A stretch of 64,000 nt of DNA from Dasypus novemcinctus (lineage: Eukaryota; Chordata; Mammalia; Cingulata; Dasypodidae). The stretch covers positions 182,695,216 to 182,759,215 of the forward strand of contig NC_080673.1 in the NCBI RefSeq assembly GCF_030445035.2, in the 5' to 3' direction. Under the pieces are notes generated by a model, which was not told the DNA's origin, made no database searches, and saw only the letters and a list, made by a program, of their open reading frames with translations. The position numbers and the translations under genes are program-made. This document shows, one piece after another, positions 30,395 to 40,530 of the stretch. The stretch's first letter is position 1. Each line of letters opens with the position of its first letter.

Positions 30395-31860
30395 CCCCAT
30401 TTTCCAAGCTCTGGGCACATCCTGGCCCACCTTTGACTCTCCCCAGTGACATCAAGCCCACACTTCTCATTCCCTAAGTCTCTTCTTAGCATCTTATTTT
30501 CCTTCCATTTTTTTCCTCCTTACTAGCTCCCACTGTTATAACTCCCTCCTCTAGTGCACACAAACCTTCTCCAAAGTGCCCCTGATCATTAATTCTCATT
30601 TTCTTCTCCACTGAGCACACTCTGGCTTCCAGCTCCTTCATGCCCCAAGCCTGCTTGCACCAAAGTCACCGATGACCTCTTTGCCCCTCAACCCAATGCC
30701 CACTTCTGAGACTTTATTTAATGGCTCTGCAGAATGTGGGGCTGCTGACCATTTCTGCAAATCCTCTTTCCCTTTGGATTTCCTGGAACACTTTTTGGTT
30801 TGTGGAACGATTTCCTACTACTTTAAACCTGGCCCTCCTCAGTATCCTTTGCTGGCTCCTTCTTATCAACCCGTAATGCCCACAGGCTCCCTCTTGGCTC
30901 CTGTCTTTTTTTCATTTTACACACTTGCCCATGACCCACACCCTCACCTAGGACTGAGTCTCATCCACCCCCACTATTCAACCTGCACACCCATGGCTCT
31001 CCAGTCTGTCTCCAGTGCAGTTCCTTACCAGGTCCATCCCTGCAATGGAGTTGAAAACTCATCATCTCCATGAGGTGGTCCAGAGGCACCACCAGCTCCA
31101 TGTGCCCAAAATTCATCTCTGCCTTACTCATCCAATTGCCTCATCTTCCCTGGTTCCCTGTCTTGGGGAATGGTGCCTCCATCAAAGCAAATTTCCACTC
31201 AGAAATCTAGGAGACATTTTAGACTCCTTCCTCTCCCTTACCCTTCCACTATGCAACTGGTCTCAGCACGCTGTACTCTTGATTCTATCTTATTCTACTT
31301 TATTGCTCAGAATCTGTCTTTCACTGCCATGGACATCATCATCATCACCATCATCTAGTGAGTGTTTACATGACTATTGTTCTAAGCATGGCATGGTCCC
31401 TTTTAATTCTAACAACCCTGTGGAAATAGGAAGGAACAGAGGCCTTGGGAAGTTAAGTCATTTGCTCAGGGTCACATAGCTAGAAAGTGACGAAGCCCAG
31501 ATGGGCACCCACATCTTGCTGATGGCAGAGCCCTTGTTCCTCAGCAAGGCTATGCAGCATTACTTCAGCAACTTACCAGTCCTTGCATGGGTTGTCACAT
31601 CAGCTGTCTTTCTTACTGGTTTTTCTGCCTTCAGTACAGCCATTAATGAGATGTCTTCCCTTCTGTGGCAGGCTGATCTTAAAACTAAACTTCACTACTG
31701 AAACTCTTCGTAAACACCTTCAGTGTCTCCCTGCTGCACTTGAGCTAAAATCCACACACTGCAACCTCTAATGTTCCGCTACTCTTTTACCTCACCTATT
31801 TCCTACCTATCCTTCATGTTCTGCAAGGAACTTGGACCTTCCTATCCTTGGAACCCCAAG
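30395..31860 (+). pseudogene. L2 LINE relic with reverse transcriptase region, split by MIR
   Basis: The words ACCAAAGTCACCGATGACCT, CCTTTGCTGGCTCCTTCTTA, CCATGGCTCTCCAGTCTGTC and, after the MIR, AACACCTTCAGTGTCTCCCT plus TGAGCTAAAATCCACACACT follow sense L2 from the reverse transcriptase domain towards the 3' end. Open frames of 133 and 154 codons at 30672 and 31015 are chance survivals in a C-rich L2. They are broken relative to one another and not functional. Confidence 0.75.
31335..31560 (-). mobile_element. MIR SINE, antisense
   Basis: GTGAGTGTTTACATGACTAT, TTGTTCTAAGCATGG, AACAACCCTGTGGAAATAGG, GCTCAGGGTCACATAGCTAG and CCAGATGGGCACCCAC are MIR read backwards. It interrupts the L2. Confidence 0.8.
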
Positions 31861-31874
31861 ACTGGGAGGGGTGT

Positions 31875-32260
31875 TTTATCAGTTATGACTTAGTTTAGCT
31901 ACATGTAACAGAAATCCCAATTAATAGTGTCTTAGCTGAGATAGTTAATTCCTCCCTTTTAAAGAGTCTGGAATATGCGATTCAGGGTTGGTATGATGTC
32001 ATCACTTTATCACTAGTGATCCAGGATCATTTTGTCTTTCTGCCAAACCCATTCCTATCATTGGCTTCATCTTTAATGTCACCTCATGTTGCAAGATGGT
32101 TGCTGCAGTTTTAGCTATCACAATGTCATTTCTAGCAGTGGGAAGGAGGAAGGGTCAAGGGCAAAAATGTGTGCCTTCCAGCTGACTTTGGCCCCCTAAT
32201 AAGCTTTCCCAGAAGTTTCACCCAGTGACCTTTGCTTACATATTTTTAGTCCCTTAAAAG
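31875..32260 (+). repeat. Ancient interspersed repeat, family not named
   Basis: The segment with TTTAGCTACATGTAACAG, GTCACCTCATGTTGCAAGAT and GTTGCTGCAGTTTTAGC, then TTCCCAGAAGTTTCACCC, is a widespread mammalian repeat I remember by sequence, but I cannot name it securely. Confidence 0.5.
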
Positions 32261-32574
32261 AGAAATTGAAGAATACAGGTTTTTAGTTTGGGTACATTGG
32301 AGACTCTAATAATACAGAGGTGCAGTTAGTGAGAGAGAAGGGGAGAGTGGATATGGGTTACACAACCAGGAATCTGTACTTGGATTCCCTCCCTCTGGAT
32401 CTCCTGGTATCCTGGCTTACATCTGCCTGTGCCCTTTCCATGTTTCAGTGTCAGTATCTGCCTACTGATTTGTCTCCCATACCAAACTGAATATTCAGGA
32501 CAGAGAACAGCTACTGGCACACAGTAGGTGCTCAGTATAGGTTTGCTGTGGAGGGACCTCTATATTCGAAAAGG

Positions 32575-32930
32575 CCATTTCAGAACCAGTCCTGACTTGG
32601 ATCATTGGATCATTGGATCATTGGATCGTGGTCATGTAAGAGAACGTCCTTGTTCTTAGGCGACGCATGCTGAAGTATTTAGGGGTGAAGGTCAGGACAT
32701 TTGTAATTTGCTCTCAGATGCCTCAGCAATGATAATAATAAATACAAAACTCTGTTTAGATATAGATATTATATATTTTATAAATAGTGTATCTACATAC
32801 AGATAAATAGGCAGTAAAGAAGGCAAATATGGCAAAATTTTAACAATTTGTAAATCCTAGTGGCAATTTATGAGAGTTTGTTATTCTATTCTTGCAACTT
32901 TTCTGTAGATTTTTTTTCTTTTTGAGATCA
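32575..32930 (+). mobile_element. Old L1 (L1ME-type) 3' end
   Basis: GTCATGTAAGAGAACGTCCT, CTGAAGTATTTAGGGGTGAA, GCAAATATGGCAAAATTTTA and TTGCAACTTTTCTGTAG are typical words. A 9-bp unit (GATCATTGG) is repeated about three times at 32600-32627. Confidence 0.75.
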
Positions 32931-33069
32931 GATGTTAAAATGACAGAACAACAGAACTCCAGAATTTGAGTCTTAAAAAGAGGCATTTATAAATTGTCTA
33001 GTCAGCTCCCTCAGAGAAGAGAAATGTCTTTCCTTCAGCACAGACTCTCTTGGCCTTTCTCAACCATAA

Positions 33070-33845
33070 GAGCAACTTAGCTTCTTATATTTGTCCACTG
33101 TCCTTTCTCCACGGAGCTTTGCACATTCTATTCCCTCAGCCTGGAATATTCTTCCCCACCCTTGTTGACTAGTTACTTCTATGAAGTCTGCAGATTTCAG
33201 TTCAAGCCCTAATTTGTCAGGAAAACCCTCCCCAACTTTATAGACTGTGTGAATTCCCCTGTTACAAGCTTCCTGGTGTCCTACAAGCCTCTTCACCAGC
33301 ACAGCTTAGTTGCTCTTCTACATTGGTGCCTGTGAGCATGTCTGCGGCCTCCTACACTGACTGCTAGCAACAGGTCTCCCTCACACAGTGCCGGGCTCTG
33401 TTCTAAGCACCTTACATATCCTTCATGTCCACTGCAAGTGCCAATCCCACATGGCCAGGTGGCTCTGGTCTCCTCCCGAGCTTCCAACCTTTATATCATA
33501 TCATGAATTGGTCCCATTCTCTTGCACACCGACATCAAAACCCACGTGTGCAACAGAATTCCTTTCTTTCCACAGAGGACTGCTCTGCCTTCTCTCTTTC
33601 CTGTCTCGAAAAGGCAAGCACCATGCATCCAGCTGCCGGGTTCCACACTGGGCAAGCCTCCCTCTCTCAATCCATCCTCTTCTCTCTACTCTGCTCCCAT
33701 TTTCTTGTCTGGGTCGCCATTTACCATTTCTGCCACTAAATCCCATCAGGTAGTATGGTCTTTGTTTATTCCCACCTTGTGAGTCCATTCTCCACATTGT
33801 AGCCAGAATTACCTTTTCAGGGTGACATTCTTTCTGTGGGATACA
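33070..33845 (+). mobile_element. L2 LINE relics with possible MIR fragment
   Basis: CATTCTATTCCCTCAGCCTG, ATATTCTTCCCCACCC and CAGGAAAACCCTCCCCAAC are sense L2 3' region. GAGTCCATTCTCCACATTGT followed by AGCCAGAATTACCTTTTCAG near 33780 is a more upstream L2 block. CTGTTCTAAGCACCTTACAT near 33400 is antisense MIR. The order is rearranged, so several copies are likely. Confidence 0.6.
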
Positions 33846-33859
33846 TTCTATCTATCTAA

Positions 33860-33935
33860 TCTATGTCTTTTAATAAACTATTTTTAGAGCAGTTTTAGGT
33901 TTATAGAAAAATTGCACAGCAAATGCAGAGTTCCC

Positions 33936-33977
<42 letters not shown>

Positions 33978-34500
33978 CCCCTGTATTAGCATCTTGCAAT
34001 AGTGTGGTACATTGTTACAATTGATGAACAAATATTGAAATATTATTAGTAACTAAAGTCTACAGTTTAATAGACTTCACTCTTTGTGTTGAAAATTCTC
34101 TGGGTTTTGAACGATGCATAATGTCATGTGTACACCACTAGGGTATCATACAGAATAGTTTCACTGCCCTAAAAATGTCCTGTGCTCCACCTATTCATCT
34201 TTTCCCTCCCCCCAATTCCCCCAACCCATGGACATCACTGATCTTTTTACTGTCTTCATAGTTTTGCCTTTTCCAGAATGTCCTCTAGTTGGAATCGTAT
34301 TGTATATGGCCTTTTCATTGTGGTTCTTTCACTTAGCAATATACATTTAAGGTTCCTCCAAGCCTTTTCCTGGCTTGATAGCTCATTTCTATATATGGAT
34401 GAATAATATTTTCATAGTGTGGACGTGCCACTGCTTGTTTATCCATTGGCTTATTGATGGGCATCTTGCTTGCTTCCAATTTTTCAGAATTATCTTTTGA
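33860..34500 (-). mobile_element. Old L1 3' UTR, antisense
   Basis: GAGCAGTTTTAGGTTTATAG, AAAAATTGCACAGCAAATGC, CATGGACATCACTGATC, CAGAATGTCCTCTAGTTGGA and GCTTATTGATGGGCATCTTG are L1M 3' UTR words on the complementary strand. A (CA)n run sits inside it. Confidence 0.75.
33941..33974. repeat. (CA)17 microsatellite
   Basis: Thirty-four bp of uninterrupted alternating A and C, so probably length-polymorphic. Confidence 0.95.
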
Positions 34501-35224
34501 AATCCCTCTTTAATCCTGCCACTTCCTTGCTGAACACCAGTCTAGCAACAGAGTAAGCTAAACAAACCCTCACAATATAAACACCTAGAAATCAAATATG
34601 TAACCGATATTGTCAAAAAGCAAGATAATTGCCTGCATGTCAGAAACAAAGAGGAAGTGAAAATGAAAGTGGTTAGCCCACGAGCTGATGTGATGGTAGC
34701 CCTAGCGGTGATCATTAGTCCTAGAATAGGCTGTAATGCAATGGGGCTGAGTTTTCTCTAGGGATGTGTGGTAGGCTGAATTATGTACCTCAAAAAAAAA
34801 AAAAAGTGCTTAGTCTTTCAAGAAAAAGTCATACTTGGAAATTCTTCACATCTCGTGAGTTTGAATTATTTTATATCCTCAAAATTTCCTGAAGAGGAAA
34901 ACCTCAAAATCAGGTACAACATTTTTATTTATTGAGATACATGTTACTTTCAGTAAACAGCAGCTAACAATATACTTAAATAACAGCCCATAGTTTAAGT
35001 AGTTGAAGACAAAGGTTTTTGAGATTTGCCCAAGCTCTAAAACCTAAGTTCAAAGTTACTTGTAGAAAACATGTAACTAAAAATGTTTCTCTTACTTATA
35101 CTTTCCTGTGCACAAAAAGGTAGTGATTTTTTTTTAACATGTGAGTTGTGTGTCATGTACATCAGACATTTGGACATGCAGAAAAATCAGAGGTCTTTAG
35201 GTTTAAACACATTGTGGATAATGG
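34501..35224. other. A+T-rich spacer with a possible LTR trace
   Basis: TGTGGTAGGCTGAATTATGT at 34767 resembles the first 20 bases of a MaLR LTR but does not continue clearly. Nothing else is recognised. Confidence 0.4.
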
Positions 35225-36805
35225 ATGAATTCAACTTTTACTTGTCTTTTCATTGTTTAGTTGCAGGATTTCTTTATATATTCTGGCTATTAAACCCTTA
35301 TTGGGGAAGCGGACTTGGCCCAGTGGATAGGGCGTCCGTCTGCCACATGGGAGGTCCGCGGTTCAAACCCCGGGCCTCCTCGACCCTTGTGGAGCTGGCC
35401 CACATACAGTGCTGATGCGTACAAGGAGTGCCCTGCTACTCAGGGGTGCCCCCACATAGGGGAGCCCCACACACAAGGAGTGTGCCCCATAAGGGAGAGC
35501 TGCCAGTGTGAGAAAAAGTTCAGCCTGCCCAGGAATGGCGCCACACACACGGAGAACTGATGCAGCAAGATGACGCAACAAAAAGAGACACAGATTCCTG
35601 TGCCGCTGACAACAACAGAAGTGGACAAAGAAGAACATGCAGCAAATGGACACAGAGGAGAGACAACTGAGGGGGGGAGAGAAATAAATAAAATAAATCT
35701 TAAAAAAAAAACCCATATTGGATGTGTGATTTCCAAATATTTTCTCCCATTGAATAGGCTGTCTTTTCACTTTCATGAAAAAGTCCTTTAATGCACAACA
35801 ATTTTTAATTTTGAGGAGGTCCTGTTTGTTTTTTTTCTTTCATTGCTTGTGCTTTGGGTGTAAAGTCTAAGAAACCATTGCCTAGCACGAGATCCTGAAG
35901 ATGCTTACTTACATTTTCTTCTAGCAGTTTTATAATCCTGGTTCTTTTATTTAGGTCTTTGATCCACTTTGAGGTCATTTTTGTATATAGTGTGAGATAG
36001 GGGTCTTTTTTCATTCTTTTGCATACGGAGATCCAGTTCTTCCAGCACTATTTGTTGAAGAGACTCTTCTTTCACCATTGAGTGGACTTGGCAGTCTTGT
36101 TAAAAATCAATTGACTATAGACGTGAGGGTCTATTTCTGAACTCTCAGTATCATTCCATTGGTTAATATATCTATCCTTGTGCCAGTATCATTACTGTTT
36201 TGACCACTGTAGTTTTGTAAAATGCTTTAAAGTCAGGGAGTGTGAGTCCTCCAACTTCGATCTTCTTTTCAAGATGTTTTTTGGCTATTTAGGACCCCTT
36301 GCCCTTCCAAATAAAATTGACAGTTGACTTTTCCAATTCTACAAAGTACGCTGTTAGAATTTTGATTGGGATTGTGCTGAATCTGTAAATCGTTTTGGGT
36401 AGGATTAACATCCTAATGATATTCCAATCCATGAAGATAGACTCCCATTCATTTAGGTCTTTGATTTCTTTTAGCAGTGTTGTATAGTTTTCTGTTTACA
36501 AGTCCTTTGTATCCTTAGTTTTTAATCCCTAGATATTTTATTCTTTTAAGTACTATTGTAAATGGATTTTTTTAAAATTTCTTCCTCAGATTGCTCATTA
36601 CCATTGTATGAAAACACTACTGAGTTTTGCATTTTTATATTGTACGCTGTCACTTTGCTGAATTCATTTATTAGCTCTAGTAGCTTTATTGTAGATTTTT
36701 TGAAACTTCCTATATATATGCTCATGTCATCTGCAAATAGGGAAAGTTTTATGCCTTCCTTTCCAGTTTGGATGTCTTTTAATTTCTTTTTCTTGCTTAC
36801 TGCTC
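35225..36805 (-). pseudogene. L1 ORF2 fragment: RT active site to C-terminus
   Basis: The complement at about 36755-36735 reads CTATTTGCAGATGACATG, encoding L-F-A-D-D-M, the reverse transcriptase active-site motif, intact here. Downstream are the thumb and C-terminal regions (open frame at 36014-35805 with RTRIIKLLEENVSKHLQDLV). The DAS-SINE at 35305-35708 and many stops inactivate it. Confidence 0.85.
35305..35708 (+). mobile_element. DAS-SINE
   Basis: The head is GGAAGCGGACTTGGCCCAGT with B box GGTTCAAACCC at about 35361. It has a full body and the tail AAATAAATAAAATAAATCTT. The target duplication AAACCCTTATTGG (35292-35304) and AAACCCATATTGG (35709-35721) shows one mismatch. It is inserted in L1 ORF2 in the opposite orientation. 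The head is close to the subfamily consensus, so it is one of the younger copies. Confidence 0.92.
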
Positions 36806-36814
36806 TATCTGTTC

Positions 36815-37134
36815 TTCTGCATGTGTGATTTCAATTGTCCTGTCTTCTAGATCACTGATTCTTTTTTCTGCCTGTTCAAATCCATTGTATGCCTCTAGTA
36901 TATTTTTAATCTTACTATTGTGCCTTTCATCCCATGATTTCTGTTGTTTCTTTTTATACTGTCAAATTCTTCTTTATGTTCACACATTGTCTTCTTAATA
37001 TCCTTTAGTTCTTCATCCATATTGTCCTTCATTTCCTTGAATTGGTTTAGGAGATTTGTTTGAACTTCTTTGATTAGGTGCTTCAAATTTTGTGTCTCTT
37101 CTGAAGTTTTAATTTGTTCCCTTGACTGAGCCAT
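36815..37134 (-). pseudogene. L1 ORF1 N-terminal fragment
   Basis: The open 79-codon stretch (37134-36898) begins MAQSREQIKTSEETQNLKHL and contains KEVQTNLLNQFKEMKDNMD and KDIKKTMCEHKEEF. This is the charged N-terminal and coiled-coil start of L1 ORF1p, the RNA-binding trimer protein. It closely parallels the frames at 53268, 56702 and 63330 in this window. The RRM and C-terminal domains are lost to the deletion. Confidence 0.85.
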
Positions 37135-38240
37135 ATCTTCCTGTTTCTTAGTATGACATTTAACTTTTTGCTCTCATCTTGGCATCTGATTATCTTGATA
37201 AGTTAACTTTGAAAATAAACTTCTCCCTCTCCTCTGGGGTTTTATTGTTGATTGGCTTTGTGTTATGTTTCGTCTTTGATGCTTGGTCCAACTTAGTCTG
37301 GACCTTTAGAATACCCCATGTTTGACCCAATTTTCTCATCTCTTCATCTGATTCTTGTCCTAGATATGCAGTACAATTTTTAAGATTGCATTTTTTGTGC
37401 AGTTGTTTCACCTCCAGGAGAAAGCTTCCTTTCCTCTTTTCCTTCTCTGGGAATTTTTATTTGTTCTGTTTGTTCTTGTGCAGAATTTTCTCCCCAGCTC
37501 TTATGATTTGTTTAAATTCTATTCCTTACTTAGTGCCCCATTTACCTCATACTTTTCAGTTCTGGAACTCTCCTGTTCTATAGGAATTCCATTTAAACCA
37601 CTTTTTTTCTCTGTGAGACTTTTTTGCCTCTGAGTTCTTCCCCATTTGAGTATCCTGCCTGGGGAAGACAGATGGGGTCAATCTAGAAAGTTGGGTCACT
37701 CCAGAAGAAACTGTTTTGCATTTGGCTGATCTGGCCAACAGAAACTGGATTAAGTGAGCACACCACTTGCCAAACATTCTACTATAGTCTCCCACTCTCT
37801 CTTTTATTACCCTCTACCCCCCTCCAGGGGTTCTTTTGTATGCCGCACTCCTAGCAGCTTGTGTTTCACCCTGGGTCTCTGTGGATTGTGGGTCCTGTGC
37901 CTGGATGGGGCTTTAACTTGGGGTCTGAACTTGTGGTTATAAGTGACTCTATAGTCTATGTCTGTGGTGGGAGGGACCCAGGTAATGAATCTGAGTGACT
38001 CTCAAGCTGCACAAGACAGAGTGAGGGAAAGTGGAATGTTCTGGTGGGTTTGGGATGGAAATTTCCTACCTGATATTTTCCTTTGCCTTTGAGTCACCAT
38101 TTGTGGAGTACTTCTCCAGTCTTTACCATCTTCCAAAGTTCTAAGCAGGTGGGATTTGTCCTTTTATCTGCTCAATAAAATAGGAGGTTTTTTCAGGTGA
38201 TGTCTTATGTTACCATGTTGATGACATCACTCCTCCTTAT

Positions 38241-39415
38241 TGTGGTTTTGATATACATTTCCCTAATAACTAATGATGTTGAGCATATTTTCACATGCTT
38301 ATTGGACATTTGTAATTTTTTTTAAGAAATGTCTGTTCAAGTCCTGTGTCCATTTTTAAAAAAGATTTATTTTTATTTATTTCTCTCTCCTTTCCCCTCT
38401 CTGTCCCCCTCCCCCCACCCCGTTGTCTGCTGTCTGTGTCCATTTGCTGTGTGTTCTTCTGTGTCCACTTGCATTCTTGGCAGCACTGGGAATCTGTGTC
38501 TCTTTTTGTTGCGACATCTTGCTGTGTCAGCTCTCTGTGTGTGAGGTGTCACTCCTGGGCAGGCTACACTTTTTTCGTGCAGGGCAGCTCAATGCAGGGT
38601 ACACTCCTTGCACATGTAGGGGACACCCCTGCATGGCATGGTACTCCTTGCATGCAGCAGTGCTGCATGTGGGCCAGCTCACCACACAGGCCAGGAGGCC
38701 CTGGGTTCGAACCCTGGACCTCCCACATGGTAGGCAGATGCTCTATTAGTTGAGTCATATTCACTTCCCTCCTGTGTTATTTTTTAAATTGAGTTGCTGG
38801 TCTTTTTGTTGTTGAGTTGTAGGGTTTCTTTATATATTATGGATATTAAATCCTTAACACATATATTGTTTCTGAATATTTTCTCCCATTCTGTAGTGTT
38901 TTTTTTTACATTCATGACGAAGTCATGTGATGCATAAAAGTTTTAACTTTGATGAAATTCCATTGATCTACTTTTTCTTTTGTTGCTTGTGCTTTTAGTG
39001 TAAAGTCTAAGAAACCATTGCCTAAGACAAGGTCCTAAAGGTGTTTACTTATGTTCTCTTCTAGGAATTTTATAGTTTTAGTTCTTATATTTAGGTCTTA
39101 GATTCATTTCAAGTTAATTTTCGTATATGATGTGAAGTAGGAGTGCACTTTTATTCTTTTGCATGGATATCTAGTTTTCCCAGTACCATTTGTTGAAGGG
39201 ACTCTTCTTTTCCCATTGAATAGATGTAGCACCTTTGTAAAAATCAATTGGCCATAGATATGAGTGTTTATTTCTGGACTCTCAATTTAATTCTATTGGT
39301 CTATATGTCTGTTCTTATGCCAGTGCTATGCTATTTTGATTTACTGTGGCTTTATAATAAGTTTTAGTAACATATCCATATATTTTTTGGTGTCAGGCAT
39401 TGTAAGACTTATTCA
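38241..39415 (-). pseudogene. Second antisense L1 ORF2 C-terminal fragment
   Basis: Covers the same ORF2 region as 35225-36250 (shared words GTAAAGTCTAAGAAACCATT, GCCTAAGACAAGGTCC, TTTGTTGAAGGGACTCTTC) and goes on to the 3' part beyond it (GATATACATTTCCCTAATAA, GTTGAGCATATTTTCACATG). It abuts the 5' end of the L1 at 35225-38240 at about 38240. It is split by a SINE. Confidence 0.8.
38358..38769 (-). mobile_element. DAS-SINE
   Basis: The T-rich tail GATTTATTTTTATTTATTTC is at the left and the head, complement GGAAGTGAATATGACTCAAC, at the right. The B-box region reads GGTTCGAACCC on both strands at about 38704. The target duplication is TCCTGTGTCCATTTTT (38342-38357) and TCCTGTGTTATTTTTT (38770-38785), 14 of 16 matching. 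Confidence 0.88.
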
Positions 39416-40115
39416 TAACTCCACACAACCTCTGCTGCTATGTGCCAGGCAAGTAAGCATGTGAATGGTATGAGTACTCCTGGAAGCTATCACTGTACAT
39501 TCCTAACAATAACTGAACTGTACAGGGGAATGGCTACAACCATCCAATATATCCCATGAGAGCCAAAGTAAAAGTATGCCAGCTTAACTTCCTGTTAGCA
39601 AATCCCCAAAACACTCATGGCCACTCCAATGCCATCAACATGAGGGGAAGTATGATAAAGAAGTTGGAGAAAAGTATAGTTAATTCATAAAAATACTTAG
39701 TTTTCTAGATTTCTTAATGTTTATTTACCAGTTTTATAAAATTTGTAATTTGTCGAGAGGCCTCTTCTTATTGATAGTATTTTCTTTCATACTTAATCTT
39801 GTATTCATGATTTTATATTTATTTTCTTAAAGAGGGCTTGAAGTCATATAAGCTTCAGGCACCAAGAAAACTGGATCCACTCTTGACTGAGAGAGTTTAC
39901 CACTTACAGACATGGGTGAAAGAACTACTGAAGGATAATTTTCAGGAAGAAGAAATATGAACCCAGAAACAAGATATGGGATTCAAGAGACAATGCAACA
40001 AATAAGTAAATGTCAATTGAATAAGAATAATGAAAACAAACCATTCCTCATTGCTCTGGTACACAATATAAACATTATAGTGCATCTCGCAAGGTCCACT
40101 ATGAGCTGGGTCTTG
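39416..40115. other. Unrecognised sequence
   Basis: A+T-rich with no clear repeat or gene. It may include badly decayed L1. Confidence 0.4.
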
Positions 40116-40119
40116 CTTA

Positions 40120-40530
40120 CCTCCAGCTTTACTCCCACTCACCACCTGTTAGAGAACAGCCCCAGACTTTTTTCTGTCTTTGTATCTCTGCCCTCTGGCC
40201 TCCAGGCCTTCTCACATTCTGTTCCCTCTCACTGGCACATTCTTCCCCTCCCTTCTTTGCTTACCTGTCCTCTAGGCCTCAGCCAAGATGCCACTTCCTT
40301 GGAGATACCTGGCTCTTTCAGCCTAGACTAGGGGTCCCTCTATCTGTTCGAGACACGGGCACTGTCCCAGTCTCCTGTAATTAACCTTTACTTGTCTGTA
40401 GCCTACTTTGGATTGTGGTCTCCTAAAGGCAGAGACAGGCCCTACCTCATTCCCTGCTGTATCCCAGCACTTGGCACAGAGCCTGGAACCTGGCAGGCAA
40501 CCTGTAAATATGCGCTACATAAATAGATAA
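40120..40530 (+). mobile_element. L2 LINE 3' end
   Basis: CCTTCTCACATTCTGTTCCC, GCCTCAGCCAAGATGCCACT, TTGTGGTCTCCTAAAGGCAG and CAGCACTTGGCACAGAGCC are sense L2 3' words. The L2 end (TAAATAGATAAA) is degraded. Confidence 0.8.

Larger units (their letters stand above)
35225..38240 (-). mobile_element. L1 with 5' UTR and large internal deletion
   Basis: Read on the minus strand. A 5' UTR (about 38240 down to 37176; complement includes TGACATCATCAACATGGTAAC and CCTATTTTATTGAGCAGAT) is followed by the N-terminal part of ORF1 (about 37175-36815). There is then an abrupt jump into ORF2 at the reverse transcriptase active site (about 36805) and on to the ORF2 C-terminal region (to 35225). The ORF1 C-terminus, the whole endonuclease and most of the reverse transcriptase are missing. 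No 3' UTR is attached. Confidence 0.8.

Noticed and set aside
30672..31479. 133- and 154-codon frames read as a possible gene
   Set aside because: They fall in a C-rich L2 relic and a MIR insertion and are in different frames.
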